Assembly: GCF_020873875.1 (NCBI RefSeq)
Contig: NZ_JAHWGU010000024.1
Location: 1 to 64,000, forward strand
Source: Actinoplanes sp. DH11
GTDB lineage: Bacteria; Actinomycetota; Actinomycetes; Mycobacteriales; Micromonosporaceae
Direction: 5' to 3'
Length of the DNA: 64,000 nt
The translations under genes were made by a program, and so were the position numbers. The notes below the pieces were generated by a model, which worked only from the letters and a program-made list of their open reading frames with translations, did not search any database and had not been told where the DNA came from. This document shows, piece by piece, positions 34,784 through 44,022 of this stretch. Positions within the stretch are counted from its first letter, which is position 1. Each line of letters begins with the position of its first letter.

Positions 34784-37267
34784 GTGAAGAAGGTGACGCG
34801 CCGCGCGCTGGGCGGTCTCGTGGTGGCAGCACTCGTCGTGGGAGGCGTCGCCGCGGCCGCGTCCTGGAACGACGAGGACCCACCGGAGAAGGCCGGCGGT
34901 CTCTCGGCCGAGCATCTCACCACGATGTTCCAGCAGTACGGCAACACCTCGGGCAGCTGGCTCGGCGCCGACCGCACCGCGTCGCTGAAACTGCCCGACA
35001 ACCGGATCCTCTGGCTCTTCTCGGACACGTTCCTCGGCAAGCCCGGCCCGGACGGCTCCCGCCCGCGCACCTCCGGGCTGATCAACAACTCGGCGATCAC
35101 GCAGACCGGCGCGGCACTCGGCGCGCTGCACTACGGCGGCTCCTCGGCCGCACCGTCCGCGCTTGTCCCGGCGGGCAAGGGCAACGACTTCGCGTGGGTC
35201 GGCGACGCGGCCGTGAGCGGCGAGTCGGTGCAGGTCCTGGTGAACCGCTACCAGCGGTCCGGCCCGGGCCCGCTGGACCACCGGCTGACCGGCACCGCGC
35301 TGGCCAGTTTCGGGCTGCCCGACCTCACCACCGGCCCGGTGCGCGACCTGCCGCTCGGCTCCCGGGTGTCCTGGGGTTCCGAGGTGCTGCCGGACGGCGA
35401 GTTCACCTACGTCTACGGCACCGAGGCCGCCGGCGACATGAAGTTCGCCCACCTGGCCCGGGTCCGCGGCACCGACCTCACCGCGCCCTGGGAGTTCTGG
35501 ACCGGGGCGGCGTGGACCGCGACCGAGGCCCAGTCGGCGCGGATCCTCAGCGGCGTCGGCACCAACTACGGCATGCGCCGCATCGGCGATCGGTACGTGC
35601 TGGTCACCCACGAGAACAACCGGACGTTCAGCGGCGACTTCGTGGCGTACACCGCCGAGTCGCCGGCCGGGCCGTTCGGTGGCCCGCACTATCTGTTCGA
35701 CGCGCCCGAGGCCAAGGCCGGGCACATCGTCTACGACGCCGACCTGCACACCGACCTCGCCCGGCCGGGCCGGCTGCTGATCTCCTACAACGTCAACAAC
35801 CTGGACGAGGAGGTCACGTACGGCGACGCGAGCATCTACCGGCCGCGCTTCGTCGAGGTGGAGTGGCCGCTGGACGGCTCGTCCGAGGAGGGTCCGGACA
35901 CGCCGTCCGGGCTCACCGCGGCGCCCGACGGCGCCGGCATCGCCGGACTCGCCTGGCAGCCGGTCGGCGGCGACGGCATCAGCTACCGCGTCTACCGGCG
36001 CGACGTGACCGACGGGCAGACCCACTTCGTCCGCCTGCCCGACAGCCCCGGCAGCGCCACCACCTTCCGCACCGACTTCCTGGTCAACGGGCACGACTAC
36101 GAGTTCGCGGTCACCGCCGTCGACGGCGACGGCGAGAGCCCGCTCTCCGCGCCCGCCACCATGCGGGCGGCCGTGCCGCCACCGGCCGCGCCCGAGGGGA
36201 TCCGGGTCGACACCCTCGCCGACGGGCGGGTCACCGTGCACTGGCCGGAAATCCCGTTCGTGCAGCTCTTCAAGGTGTTCCAGCGGGACCTGACGGCCGG
36301 GCAGGGTGATCCGGTGACGGCCGGGACCTACCCGGGACGCAGCGCCACCATCGGCCCGCTGCGGCACGGGCACGACTACGAGATCACCGTGGTGGCGGTC
36401 GGTGGCGGCGGGGACAGCCGGCCCTCGGCGCCGGTGCGGGCCCGGCCGACCGTGGCGAAACCGCCGGCGCCGCAACGGCCCAGCGCGCAGGTCCGGTCCG
36501 ACGGGTCGATCCGGCTGACCTGGCCGCAGGTGGCGCCCGGGCTGTCGTACCAGGTGTTCCGCCGGGACGTGACCGACGGCGGCGACTTCGGCCCGCCCGG
36601 CCTCGCGACCGGCACCACGTTCGACACCGGGCGGCTGGTGCACGGCCACGAGTACGAGTTCACCGTCGCCGCGGTCAACTCCGGCGGGGCGGGGGAGCGG
36701 TCACCGGGCGTCCGGGCCACCGCCGACGTGGCCGCGCCCGACGAGGCGCCCACCCGCCTGGTCGCCGACCCCGGTCCCGGCCGGGTCGAGCTGAGCTGGC
36801 GGTCCACCGGCTCCCGCTGGTACTGGGTCTTCCGCCGCGACGTGACCGCCGGCGCGCGCGACTTCACCCGCGAGGAGATCCCGGTCGAGGGCACCCGGGC
36901 CACCGTGCACAACCTGGTCGACGGCCACCAGTACGAGTTCGCCGTCGCCGCGTTCGGTGACGGCGGCGTCGGCCCGCAGTCCAAGGTGGTCCGGACCCGC
37001 CTCCCGTCGGCCCTGCCCACCGGCCTGGCCGCGCGCAGCGACGGCCCCGGCGCGGTGACGGTCACCTGGAACGAGGCACGGTCCGGCCTGAGTTACCGGA
37101 TCCAGCTCCGGGACGCGACCGCCGGCGAGGGGTGGATCACCGACCCCTTCCCGGTGACGGGCAACCGTTTCGAGAAGACCCTGCTGACCGGCGGCCACCG
37201 GTACGAGTTCCGCCTCCAGCTGGCCGACGGCAGCACGACCCCCGCGGCGTCCGTGACCGTCAAATGA
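34784..37267 (+). CDS. Exported DUF4185/DUF5005-like protein with fibronectin type III repeats
   Basis: The protein has 827 residues. A signal-anchor (TRRALGGLVVAALVVGG) precedes a propeller-like domain at about 40-365, with LWLFSDTFLG and VGDAAVSGE; these resemble DUF4185/DUF5005, families related to glycosidases. About 370-827 holds five fibronectin type III repeats, each with a Y-x-V-F/Y-R-R-D-V-T motif and HxYEFxVxAV. It is probably bound at the surface and recognises or cleaves a polysaccharide. GTG 34784 after GGGGGTCGG is preferred to ATG 34742, which lies inside the upstream gene. Catalytic function is unproved. Confidence 0.72.
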   Translation: MKKVTRRALGGLVVAALVVGGVAAAASWNDEDPPEKAGGLSAEHLTTMFQQYGNTSGSWLGADRTASLKLPDNRILWLFSDTFLGKPGPDGSRPRTSGLINNSAITQTGAALGALHYGGSSAAPSALVPAGKGNDFAWVGDAAVSGESVQVLVNRYQRSGPGPLDHRLTGTALASFGLPDLTTGPVRDLPLGSRVSWGSEVLPDGEFTYVYGTEAAGDMKFAHLARVRGTDLTAPWEFWTGAAWTATEAQSARILSGVGTNYGMRRIGDRYVLVTHENNRTFSGDFVAYTAESPAGPFGGPHYLFDAPEAKAGHIVYDADLHTDLARPGRLLISYNVNNLDEEVTYGDASIYRPRFVEVEWPLDGSSEEGPDTPSGLTAAPDGAGIAGLAWQPVGGDGISYRVYRRDVTDGQTHFVRLPDSPGSATTFRTDFLVNGHDYEFAVTAVDGDGESPLSAPATMRAAVPPPAAPEGIRVDTLADGRVTVHWPEIPFVQLFKVFQRDLTAGQGDPVTAGTYPGRSATIGPLRHGHDYEITVVAVGGGGDSRPSAPVRARPTVAKPPAPQRPSAQVRSDGSIRLTWPQVAPGLSYQVFRRDVTDGGDFGPPGLATGTTFDTGRLVHGHEYEFTVAAVNSGGAGERSPGVRATADVAAPDEAPTRLVADPGPGRVELSWRSTGSRWYWVFRRDVTAGARDFTREEIPVEGTRATVHNLVDGHQYEFAVAAFGDGGVGPQSKVVRTRLPSALPTGLAARSDGPGAVTVTWNEARSGLSYRIQLRDATAGEGWITDPFPVTGNRFEKTLLTGGHRYEFRLQLADGSTTPAASVTVK

Positions 37268-37317
37268 CGCCGTCGGCTCGTCGAAGGCCGACACTCCAGA
37301 AAGCCTAGGTTGGACTC

Positions 37318-38103
37318 ATGAGCATCTTCCGTGACCTGCACCGTGACGGCACCTTCATCATTCCGAACCCGTGGGACGCCGGCTCGGCCCGGCTGCTGGA
37401 GAGTTACGGCTTCCCGGCGCTGGCGACCACGTCGTCCGGTCTGGCGGCGTCGCTGGGCAAGCTGGACCAGCAGGTCACCCGGGACGAGCTGGTGGCGCAC
37501 GTGTCGGCGGTGACGGCCGCGGTCCGGATCCCGGTGAACGTGGACGCGGAGCGCTGCTTCGCCGACTCCGCGGAGGGCATCGCCGAGACGGTCGACCTGC
37601 TGGCGCAGGCGGGTGCGGCAGGCATCTCGATCGAGGACTACGACCCGGGCACCGGCCGGGTGGAGACGCTGGAGGCCGGTGCGGAGCGGGTGGCGGCGGC
37701 CGCGCGGGCGGCGGCCCGGCACGGCATCGTGCTGACGGCGCGGGCGGAGAACTTCCTGTACGGCCACACCGACCTGGACGACACGATCGCTCGTCTCCGG
37801 GCGTACCGGGCGGCCGGCGCCGACGTGCTCTACGCCCCGGGCCTGCGGGAACGCGCCGACATCGCCCGGGTTGTCGCGGAGGCAGGCGGGCCGGTCAACG
37901 TCCTTGCCGTGTCCGGCGGGCCGAGTGTGCCGGAGCTCGCCGAGCTGGGGGTGCGCCGGGTGTCGCTGGGTGGCGGGCTGGCCTGGGTGGCATACGGCGC
38001 GTTGCGGGACGCCGCCCGCGAACTGCTCGATTCGGGTACCACGTCGTTCAAGGCCCGATCGCTGCCCGAGGAGGATCTGGAGCGGGCATTCCGCCGCGAC
38101 TGA
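37318..38103 (+). CDS. Isocitrate lyase/PEP mutase superfamily enzyme
   Basis: The protein has 261 residues, the usual size. It has FIIPNPWDAGSARLLE at the start, the metal and substrate loop VNVDAERCFADS, GISIEDYDPGTG and TARAENFLYG, all typical of the PEP mutase-like class (carboxyvinyl-carboxyphosphonate mutase relatives). The usual KKCGH-type lyase loop of isocitrate lyase is absent, so oxaloacetate-like or C-C bond lyase activity on small acids is more likely. ATG 37318 with AGGTTGG upstream. It stands alone; substrate unknown. Confidence 0.83.
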   Translation: MSIFRDLHRDGTFIIPNPWDAGSARLLESYGFPALATTSSGLAASLGKLDQQVTRDELVAHVSAVTAAVRIPVNVDAERCFADSAEGIAETVDLLAQAGAAGISIEDYDPGTGRVETLEAGAERVAAAARAAARHGIVLTARAENFLYGHTDLDDTIARLRAYRAAGADVLYAPGLRERADIARVVAEAGGPVNVLAVSGGPSVPELAELGVRRVSLGGGLAWVAYGALRDAARELLDSGTTSFKARSLPEEDLERAFRRD

Positions 38104-38294
38104 ATGATCCCCGGGGGTCCTGTCTCGCCGTGATCTTCGCGGGCCCGGCTTGACACCGGCCCGACGACATCGGATTCTTGCCGCTTCGGTGCGTTGACCT
38201 GCTGCTTCGCGCCGAAGTAAAGCCTGGCGAACGACCTGCGGGGCCCCGGTGAAGGGGTCGTCCGCGGGCCGGACGAGGACGGCGGAGGCCCCCC
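38104..38294. other. Intergenic gap
   Basis: This 191-bp gap separates the PEP mutase-like gene from a small hypothetical gene. It contains ordinary sequence with a slightly AT-rich patch at about 38165-38220, a possible promoter for the small gene; no specific boxes were convincing. Confidence 0.3.
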
Positions 38295-38588
38295 ATGGAA
38301 CTGCACCCGGACGACCACGACGAACTGCTGAACGGCGGTTCGGCGCTGGAGATGTGGCGGCGGAGCGACCACGCCGCCGAGGTCGCGGCCGAATTGATGC
38401 GCCTGAACGGCGGGACGGTCCCGATGAGCGATCTGCTCTGGCTGGGCGCCGAGTCGTTCCTGCCGCGTCAGTGGCAGGCCGGCCGCGTACCCGATGCCAG
38501 GCAGGCCGCCGGCGAGGTCTATGACCGCTGGCGCCGGTTGGAGCAGCGCCGCATTGAGCGGCGCCGGCAGGCCGACGGCACGGTCTGA
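38295..38588 (+). CDS. Small hypothetical protein, 97 residues
   Basis: The ATG has GGAGG 5 nt upstream. The protein is highly charged and helical, with MELHPDDHDELLNGGSALEM and a basic C-terminus (RRLEQRRIERRRQADG). It has no membrane helix or signal. I do not recognise a family. It looks like a soluble cytoplasmic protein, possibly nucleic-acid associated because of its basic tail, but nothing further can be said. Confidence 0.65.
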   Translation: MELHPDDHDELLNGGSALEMWRRSDHAAEVAAELMRLNGGTVPMSDLLWLGAESFLPRQWQAGRVPDARQAAGEVYDRWRRLEQRRIERRRQADGTV

Positions 38589-38733
38589 CCCGCCGGAGGG
38601 TCCGCCCGTGCATTCTCGCCCCCTGAATGCCGACAAATCCGTTTTCGCGATAAACACGCATTCGCAGTGACAGCGCTCACTTAAGCGTCTCCGCCACCAA
38701 GCCGAACAGGACGGTTAGGAGGTGGTGTCCCGG

Positions 38734-40050
38734 ATGATCCCGGAACGGATCGGCGACTGGGTGCTGCGCGAACTGCCCCGCCTCAACCAGGCGATCCTGC
38801 AGGATCACGCCCCGCCGGAACTGCTGATCACGGAGCTCGACGAGCACGTGCTGCCCGACGTGCCGGAGGTGACCCGGCTGACCCCGCTCGAGGCGCAGCG
38901 GCTGGTGGTGAACCTGGGATTCGCCGGCGCCTCGGTGGCCCGGCACTACCAGGAACACACGCCCGGCGGGATCCGGCATCCCGAGCACGCCTTCGAGGGC
39001 CTGTACGCGGGCGCCGAGCGGATCCCCTTCCGGGCGTACTTCGCGGCCCTCGCCGAGCACACCGGCACCGGGCACTACGACCGGGACAGCTTCGCCTCGC
39101 TGGTGCGCTGGAACGTCGGGACCATCCGGGTACGCCTCGGCGACGAGGTCCTGGCCGAGCTGCCCGGCGTCTTCGAGGACGGCCGGATCCGCAGCTACAC
39201 CGGAAGCGGTGGCGAGGAACGATTCTTCCTGCTGGTCAAGCAGGGCGAGGCGGTCGAGCTGGCGGTCAACGAACTGCTCTGCCCGCTGACCCGGGGAAAC
39301 GCGAGCCTGATCTGCGCGGACGCGCGACACGGCGTACGCCTGGCGACCGTCCTGCTCGACACGCTGCGCCGTCTCATGGTTGAGTTCGCCGCTCTGCCGC
39401 CCGGGCAGGCCATGCCGGCGGAGCACTTCATGGACGTGTTCCGGCAGTTCGCGGCGCACTGGACGCTCGACGACATCCCGCCCAGCGGTGCCCTCGACCC
39501 GGAGGCGCTGAAACGGGACTTCCTGCTCGGCCTCGCCGTGGAGAACTACGACCAGCAGGCCCGCCGGCTGTTCCCGGCGCTGCTCGCCGCCGAACGCGCC
39601 GAGCTGGCGACCCTGATGGATCAACCCACGCTGCCCGAGCGGCTGCTGGCCGCGCTGGGTACCGACGAGCACGAGCTGCGGCTCTGCGACGAGGGCGACC
39701 TGCGCCGGCTCGTCGCACACCACCCGGCGCTCGTCGACTGGTACCGGCTGCTCACCATGCATGCCCGTGCCGCCGGCGCCCACCTGCTGCTGGCCAAGAA
39801 GTTCCTGTTCAAGCCGCAGCGGCTGCGCGACGAGGCCGGTCTCGGTGACCGGGAGCTGGTCTCGAACCGGGCGGGCACCACCGGGATGACCGAGACGTTC
39901 CTGGAGCGGCTGACCCGCGCCCGGCAGAATCACGCTCTCGCCGCCCTTCGCCCGGTTATATCGTCCGAAAACTGGGAAAACGGCATAGATCCTCAGGTAC
40001 GGTCCGGTCGGGAAGCGGCCCGGCCCGTGGTGGTGGAGCTGGCCGGTTGA
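38734..40050 (+). CDS. Unknown protein overlapping a PAS hybrid kinase
   Basis: The protein has 438 residues, mostly helical by eye, without membrane segments. ATG 38734 has a full AGGAGGTG about 9 nt upstream (38717-38724); the GTGs in between are poorer. Segments such as HFMDVFRQFAAHWTLDD and GAHLLLAKKFLFKPQRL suggest a compact all-alpha fold, perhaps like heme-dependent dioxygenase-type proteins, but this is a weak impression. A regulatory partnership with the kinase is likely because its stop overlaps the kinase start (TTGA). AT-rich sequence at about 38635-38700 should hold the promoter. Function unknown. Confidence 0.6.
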   Translation: MIPERIGDWVLRELPRLNQAILQDHAPPELLITELDEHVLPDVPEVTRLTPLEAQRLVVNLGFAGASVARHYQEHTPGGIRHPEHAFEGLYAGAERIPFRAYFAALAEHTGTGHYDRDSFASLVRWNVGTIRVRLGDEVLAELPGVFEDGRIRSYTGSGGEERFFLLVKQGEAVELAVNELLCPLTRGNASLICADARHGVRLATVLLDTLRRLMVEFAALPPGQAMPAEHFMDVFRQFAAHWTLDDIPPSGALDPEALKRDFLLGLAVENYDQQARRLFPALLAAERAELATLMDQPTLPERLLAALGTDEHELRLCDEGDLRRLVAHHPALVDWYRLLTMHARAAGAHLLLAKKFLFKPQRLRDEAGLGDRELVSNRAGTTGMTETFLERLTRARQNHALAALRPVISSENWENGIDPQVRSGREAARPVVVELAG

Positions 40051-41978
40051 GCGGGGGCATGGTGAGGCCGCAGATGAGGTCGCCGCTGGCGGAGATCGGC
40101 CGGGACCAGCTCATGGCCCTGCTCGACCACACCTCCGCAGTGATCTACATGCGGGACGCCGACGGCCGCTACCTGCTGGTCAACCGGGAGTACGAGCGCC
40201 TGTTCCACCTGCGCCGCGAGGAGATCGTCGGGCTCACCGACCACGACCTGTTCCCCCTCGACATCGCCGACGCGTTCCGGCAGAACGACCTGGAGGCGCT
40301 GGCCGGCGGCGTACCGGTGCAGATGGAGGAGGAGGCGCCGGGCGAGGACGGCTCCTCACGCTGGTACATCACCGTGAAGTTCCCGCTCATCGACGACACC
40401 GGGCGGGCGTACGCGGTCGCCGGCATCTCCACCGACATCACCAAGCGTGTCCGGGCCGAAGCGGCGATGCGGGACAGCGAGGAACGGTTCCGGCTGCTCG
40501 CCGAGCACGCCCAGGACATTATCTTCCGGTACCGGCTGGAGCCCGACCCCGGCATGGAATACCTGAGCCGGGCCGTCGAGTCGATCACCGGACGCCGGGC
40601 CGAGGAGTTCTACGCGGACCCCGGGCTGATCCGGGAGTCCGTGGTCACCGAGGACCGGCCGCTCTTCGAACAGTCCTGGCGCGCGATGCGGCCCGGCACC
40701 ATCGCGTTCCGGATGCGCCGGGCCGCCGGTGACATCGTCTGGATCGAGCAGCGGGCCAGCACGGTCACCGACGACAGCGGCCGGCCCGTCGCCGTCGAGG
40801 GCATCCTGCGGGACGTCACCGAGCGGATCGCCGCCGAGCGGGAACGCGCCGAACTGGAACAACAGCTGCGCCAGGCGGAACGGCTGGACTCCCTGGGCCA
40901 GCTGGCCGGCGGTATCGCCCACGACTTCAACAACATCCTCGCGGTGATCTCCGGGTACGCCGACATGCTCGTCGACGAGCTGGGCGAGGACCATCCCGGG
41001 CACGCCGACGCGGCCGGGATCAAGCAGGCTGCGAACCGGGGCAGCGCGCTCACCCGGCAGCTGCTCATCTTCAGCCGGTCCGAGCCGTCCCGCCCCGAGA
41101 TCCTCGACCTGAACGCGGTCGCCTCGGACATGCAGCGGCTGCTCGCCCGTACCCTCGGCGAGGACATCGAGTTCGGCACCGACCTGGCCGCGGACCTGCC
41201 GCCGGTCGTGATGGACCGCAGCAAGCTGGAACAGGTCCTGATGAACGCGGTGCTCAACTCGCGCGCCGCGATGCCCGACGGCGGCCGGCTCACCATCGCC
41301 ACCTCCCTCGAACAGACCGCCGGCGAACGGCAGGTGTGCCTCGCGGTCATCGACACCGGGTGCGGGATGACGCCGGAGGTGCTGGCGCGGGCATTCGAAC
41401 CGTTCTTCACCACCAGGGGGCGGGGCAGCGGCACCGGCTTGGGCCTGGCCACGGCGTACGGGGTGGTGACCGACGCGGGCGGCACGATCAGCCTGGAATC
41501 GGAGCCGGGCCGCGGCACCACCCTGCGGGTCCGCCTGCCCGCCGGCGCCGCGGCGGCCCCCGGCGTGAGCCCGCCCGCTCCGGTGTCACCGGTCCGCTCC
41601 GGCGCCGGCCGGCGGGTCTTCGTGGTCGAGGACGAGGAGGCGGTCCGCGACATCGTCTGCCGGTTGCTGCGCAAGGCGGGGTACGTGGTCGCCGCCGCAC
41701 CCCACCCGGCCGAGGCGCTGCGGATGTGCCGCGAGGACGGCCTCACCTTCGACATGCTGCTCAGCGACGTCATCATGCCGGGCATGTCGGGCACCCAGCT
41801 CGCCGCCGAACTGCGCCGCGAACGCCCGGACCTGCCGGTGCTCTTCATGTCCGGCTACACCAGCGGCCCGGCGCCGGGCGGCCAGGCGATGCCCCCGGAC
41901 GCCCCGCTGATCCATAAACCGTTCGACTCGCAGACCCTGCTCGACGAGGTGCACCAGCTCCTGGCCCAGCGCGGCTGA
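40047..41978 (+). CDS. PAS-PAS hybrid histidine kinase with C-terminal receiver
   Basis: The protein has 643 residues and no membrane segment. A PAS domain at about 12-130 (YMRDADGRYLLVNREYERLF) and a second at about 145-265 precede HisKA with GGIAHDFNNILAVISGYADM, an ATPase domain (DTGCGMTPE, GTGLGLATAYGVV) and a receiver with LLSDVIMPGMSG and IHKPFDS, both phosphorelay residues intact. The start is uncertain: TTG 40047 overlaps the upstream stop and has GGAG 7 nt before it; ATG 40059 and ATG 40074 are alternatives in the same frame. Cotranscription with the unknown protein suggests that protein helps sense or transmit the signal. Confidence 0.8.
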   Translation: MSGGMVRPQMRSPLAEIGRDQLMALLDHTSAVIYMRDADGRYLLVNREYERLFHLRREEIVGLTDHDLFPLDIADAFRQNDLEALAGGVPVQMEEEAPGEDGSSRWYITVKFPLIDDTGRAYAVAGISTDITKRVRAEAAMRDSEERFRLLAEHAQDIIFRYRLEPDPGMEYLSRAVESITGRRAEEFYADPGLIRESVVTEDRPLFEQSWRAMRPGTIAFRMRRAAGDIVWIEQRASTVTDDSGRPVAVEGILRDVTERIAAERERAELEQQLRQAERLDSLGQLAGGIAHDFNNILAVISGYADMLVDELGEDHPGHADAAGIKQAANRGSALTRQLLIFSRSEPSRPEILDLNAVASDMQRLLARTLGEDIEFGTDLAADLPPVVMDRSKLEQVLMNAVLNSRAAMPDGGRLTIATSLEQTAGERQVCLAVIDTGCGMTPEVLARAFEPFFTTRGRGSGTGLGLATAYGVVTDAGGTISLESEPGRGTTLRVRLPAGAAAAPGVSPPAPVSPVRSGAGRRVFVVEDEEAVRDIVCRLLRKAGYVVAAAPHPAEALRMCREDGLTFDMLLSDVIMPGMSGTQLAAELRRERPDLPVLFMSGYTSGPAPGGQAMPPDAPLIHKPFDSQTLLDEVHQLLAQRG

Positions 41979-42083
41979 AACCGGCCGATCGGGGCGGGCG
42001 GGGGTGAATCCGGCGGGGTGCACGGCGCACGGGCGAGTGAGTCAAGGGGGCGGCGGCCCGCCGGAACTGCCTATGGTCGGCGC

Positions 42084-43562
42084 GTGCCGGTGTCTCGCAA
42101 ACGTAAGAAGTCCGCGGTGCGCGCCGGCCGCCGCCGGACCCGACAGTCCGTGGGGGCGTACGAGCTCTGGGAGCAGGACAACGCCCGCCGGGTCCGGATG
42201 GTCGCGCCCCGGGCGCGCGACCTGCTCGCCGACTTCGCCACGGCGCCGCTGACCGAGGACCTGCTCTGTGCCCGGCTCGGCGCCCTCTGCGCCGACCTGG
42301 GCAGTCGCACCGGCGACGAGTACGCGGGCCCGGACCACGTCGCGACGGCCCTGACCGACGCGGCCACCGCCGCGCTGACCAGCCAGGAACCGATCACCGC
42401 GGAGACGGTCACTGCGGGGTCGGTCATCGCGGGGCCGGTCACTGCGGGGCCGGTCATCGCGGGGTCGGATGCCGCGGGGTCGGATGCCGCAGGGCTGGAT
42501 GCCGCGGGGCCGGATGCCGGTCCGGACCGGGCGGGTGCGTGGCGGGTGCTGTCCATGCTGGCCGGCATCCTTCCCGCTGAGCCGGGGCACCGCGCCCGGG
42601 AGGCGGTGGGGCGGCTCGGCACGGCGATGGGCCGGCTCGGCACGGCGTCGGAGGCCGGGGATCTGCCGGATCTGCCGGGCCGTCCCGGGATCGCCGGTCC
42701 GGCGCGCTGGACCTGCGACAGGTACGGCAGCCGGTTCGCGATCCTCGCCGAGGTCGCCGTCCCGGACGGCCCGGTGCGCTGCTACCTCTGGGACGTCGAC
42801 GGCTGCGGCTTCCGGCCGGTCGTCGTGCACAGTGGCTACTACGCGTCACCGGAGGAAGGCCTTGCCGCGTGGCAGGTGGCGGTCGGCGCGTTCGCCGCCG
42901 GAGGCACCGGCTGGCGCGGGGCCGACGACTTCCGGCTGCTGGACGATCTACTGCCGGAGGCGGAAAGTGTGCCGGCCCGCGGTGCCGAGTCCGCGGAACG
43001 GCTCGCCGAGCACCACCGTTCCCGCCGGCTGGCCGAGCTGCTCCGGGCCGAGCTGTTGCGGGCCGAGCTGCCCCAGGCCGAGCTGCCACCGGGCGGGATG
43101 CTGCGGGCCGGGATGCCGCAGGGCGGGACGTCGCGGGGCGCGATGCTACGGGGCGAGATGCCGCGGGGCGGGATGTCGCGGGCCGAGCTGCCCCGGGGCG
43201 GCGCCGAGTCGGGCACCGCCCGGCTGGCGCCTGTCGACACGGACGCGGTGGCCGCCGACTTCGCCGGAACGCTGAGCGGGCCGCCGGATCCGGACCGGCA
43301 CCGGGCGGCCGCGCAGGCGCTGGCCGGGTTGTGGCCCGCGGCCATCCCGCGCCTCTACGGGACGTGTTCACCGCACCGGGTGGCGCACGTGGTCCGATGC
43401 GTCGGCGAGGAGTTCGAACCGGGCTTCGCCGCCGACGTGCTCGCGCTTCTGCCGGAGTGGGTGACCTGGCTGGGCGTACGCTCCGGCAGCCCTCCGGAAC
43501 TGGTGGACCGCGTCCGATCCCGCCTCGCCGACGCCTTACCCCCGGACCCGGCCGTCGAATAA
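42084..43562 (+). CDS. Unknown protein with two tandem-repeat insertions
   Basis: The protein has 492 residues. A basic N-terminus (SRKRKKSAVRAGRRRTR) precedes helical segments. Two runs of five-residue units interrupt it. One is at about 105-155 (AGSDAAG-type; 15-bp DNA period around 42405-42520). The other is at about 320-380 (LLRAE, LPQAE, MLRAG, MPRGG units at about 43040-43200). Pentapeptide-repeat proteins use a different consensus, so this is low-complexity expansion rather than that fold. The conserved blocks are RYGSRFAILAEVAVPDGPVR and HRVAHVVRCVGEEFEPGF. GTG 42084 is a guess; ribosome site weak. Function unknown. Confidence 0.6.
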   Translation: MPVSRKRKKSAVRAGRRRTRQSVGAYELWEQDNARRVRMVAPRARDLLADFATAPLTEDLLCARLGALCADLGSRTGDEYAGPDHVATALTDAATAALTSQEPITAETVTAGSVIAGPVTAGPVIAGSDAAGSDAAGLDAAGPDAGPDRAGAWRVLSMLAGILPAEPGHRAREAVGRLGTAMGRLGTASEAGDLPDLPGRPGIAGPARWTCDRYGSRFAILAEVAVPDGPVRCYLWDVDGCGFRPVVVHSGYYASPEEGLAAWQVAVGAFAAGGTGWRGADDFRLLDDLLPEAESVPARGAESAERLAEHHRSRRLAELLRAELLRAELPQAELPPGGMLRAGMPQGGTSRGAMLRGEMPRGGMSRAELPRGGAESGTARLAPVDTDAVAADFAGTLSGPPDPDRHRAAAQALAGLWPAAIPRLYGTCSPHRVAHVVRCVGEEFEPGFAADVLALLPEWVTWLGVRSGSPPELVDRVRSRLADALPPDPAVE

Positions 43563-43690
43563 CGCCCGTCGGACCACGCTGCCGGAGTACGCCCGCCGGA
43601 CCACGCTGCCGGAGTACGCCCGCCGGACCACCCTGCCGGACTACGCCCCCCGGACCACCCTGCCGGACTACGCCCACCGGACTACGCGCG
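43562..43690. repeat. 27-bp tandem array
   Basis: Four full units at 43562-43588, 43589-43615, 43616-43642 and 43643-43669 share the core CGGACCACGCTGCCGGAG with few changes (CTGCC/ACCAC variants), and a partial fifth follows. The first base overlaps the stop of the preceding gene; the rest is non-coding. It has no spacers, so it is not a CRISPR. Confidence 0.85.
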
Positions 43691-43774
43691 CCGGACCGTC
43701 CCCGCCGGACCGTCTCGCCGCAGGGGGTGCCTATGGCCTTGCCGAGCAGCGACTGCGCGCTCTCCGCCAGCGGT

Positions 43775-43849
43775 GTTGATCTGCTAGCGCTACGAAATCG
43801 CGGTGATGACCCCTTGATCACAGCAATTTCGTAGCGCTAGCAGATCAAC
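43775..43849. repeat. 75-bp palindromic element, copy 2
   Basis: The left arm at 43775-43801 begins GTTGATCTGCTAGCGCTACG. The right arm at 43823-43849 is complementary except for one position near the loop. The loop is again 21 nt and contains GTGAT and ATCAC, which could pair as an extra 5-bp stem. Arms differ from copy 1 at two positions, each compensated in the other arm. It lies between convergent genes, next to a tandem array. Confidence 0.92.
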
Positions 43850-44022
43850 ATCTCGACAGGGCCGGCACGGGGGGCCGCCGGCACGGCGGGCACGGCGGGG
43901 GCAGCCGGCACGGAGGGGGCGCCCGGCACGGCGGGGGCGGCTGGCACGGCGAGCACGGCGGGGGCGGCTGGCACGGCGAGCATGGCGGGGCGGCCGGCAC
44001 GGCCGGGCGCGGGCGGTGGAGG
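43850..44022. repeat. GC-rich low-complexity intergenic repeat
   Basis: The sequence consists of degenerate GGCACGGCGGGGGCGGC-type units from about 43862 to 44015, up to the 3' end of the minus-strand thioesterase gene. No gene, RNA or operator is seen. Together with the 27-bp array and palindrome copy 2 it makes this convergent gap almost entirely repetitive. Confidence 0.65.

Noticed and set aside
43040..43200. Pentapeptide-repeat (Qnr/MfpA-like) domain
   Set aside because: The five-residue units are LLRAE/MPRGG types and do not fit the A(D/N)LXX consensus; the DNA shows recent 15-bp duplication.
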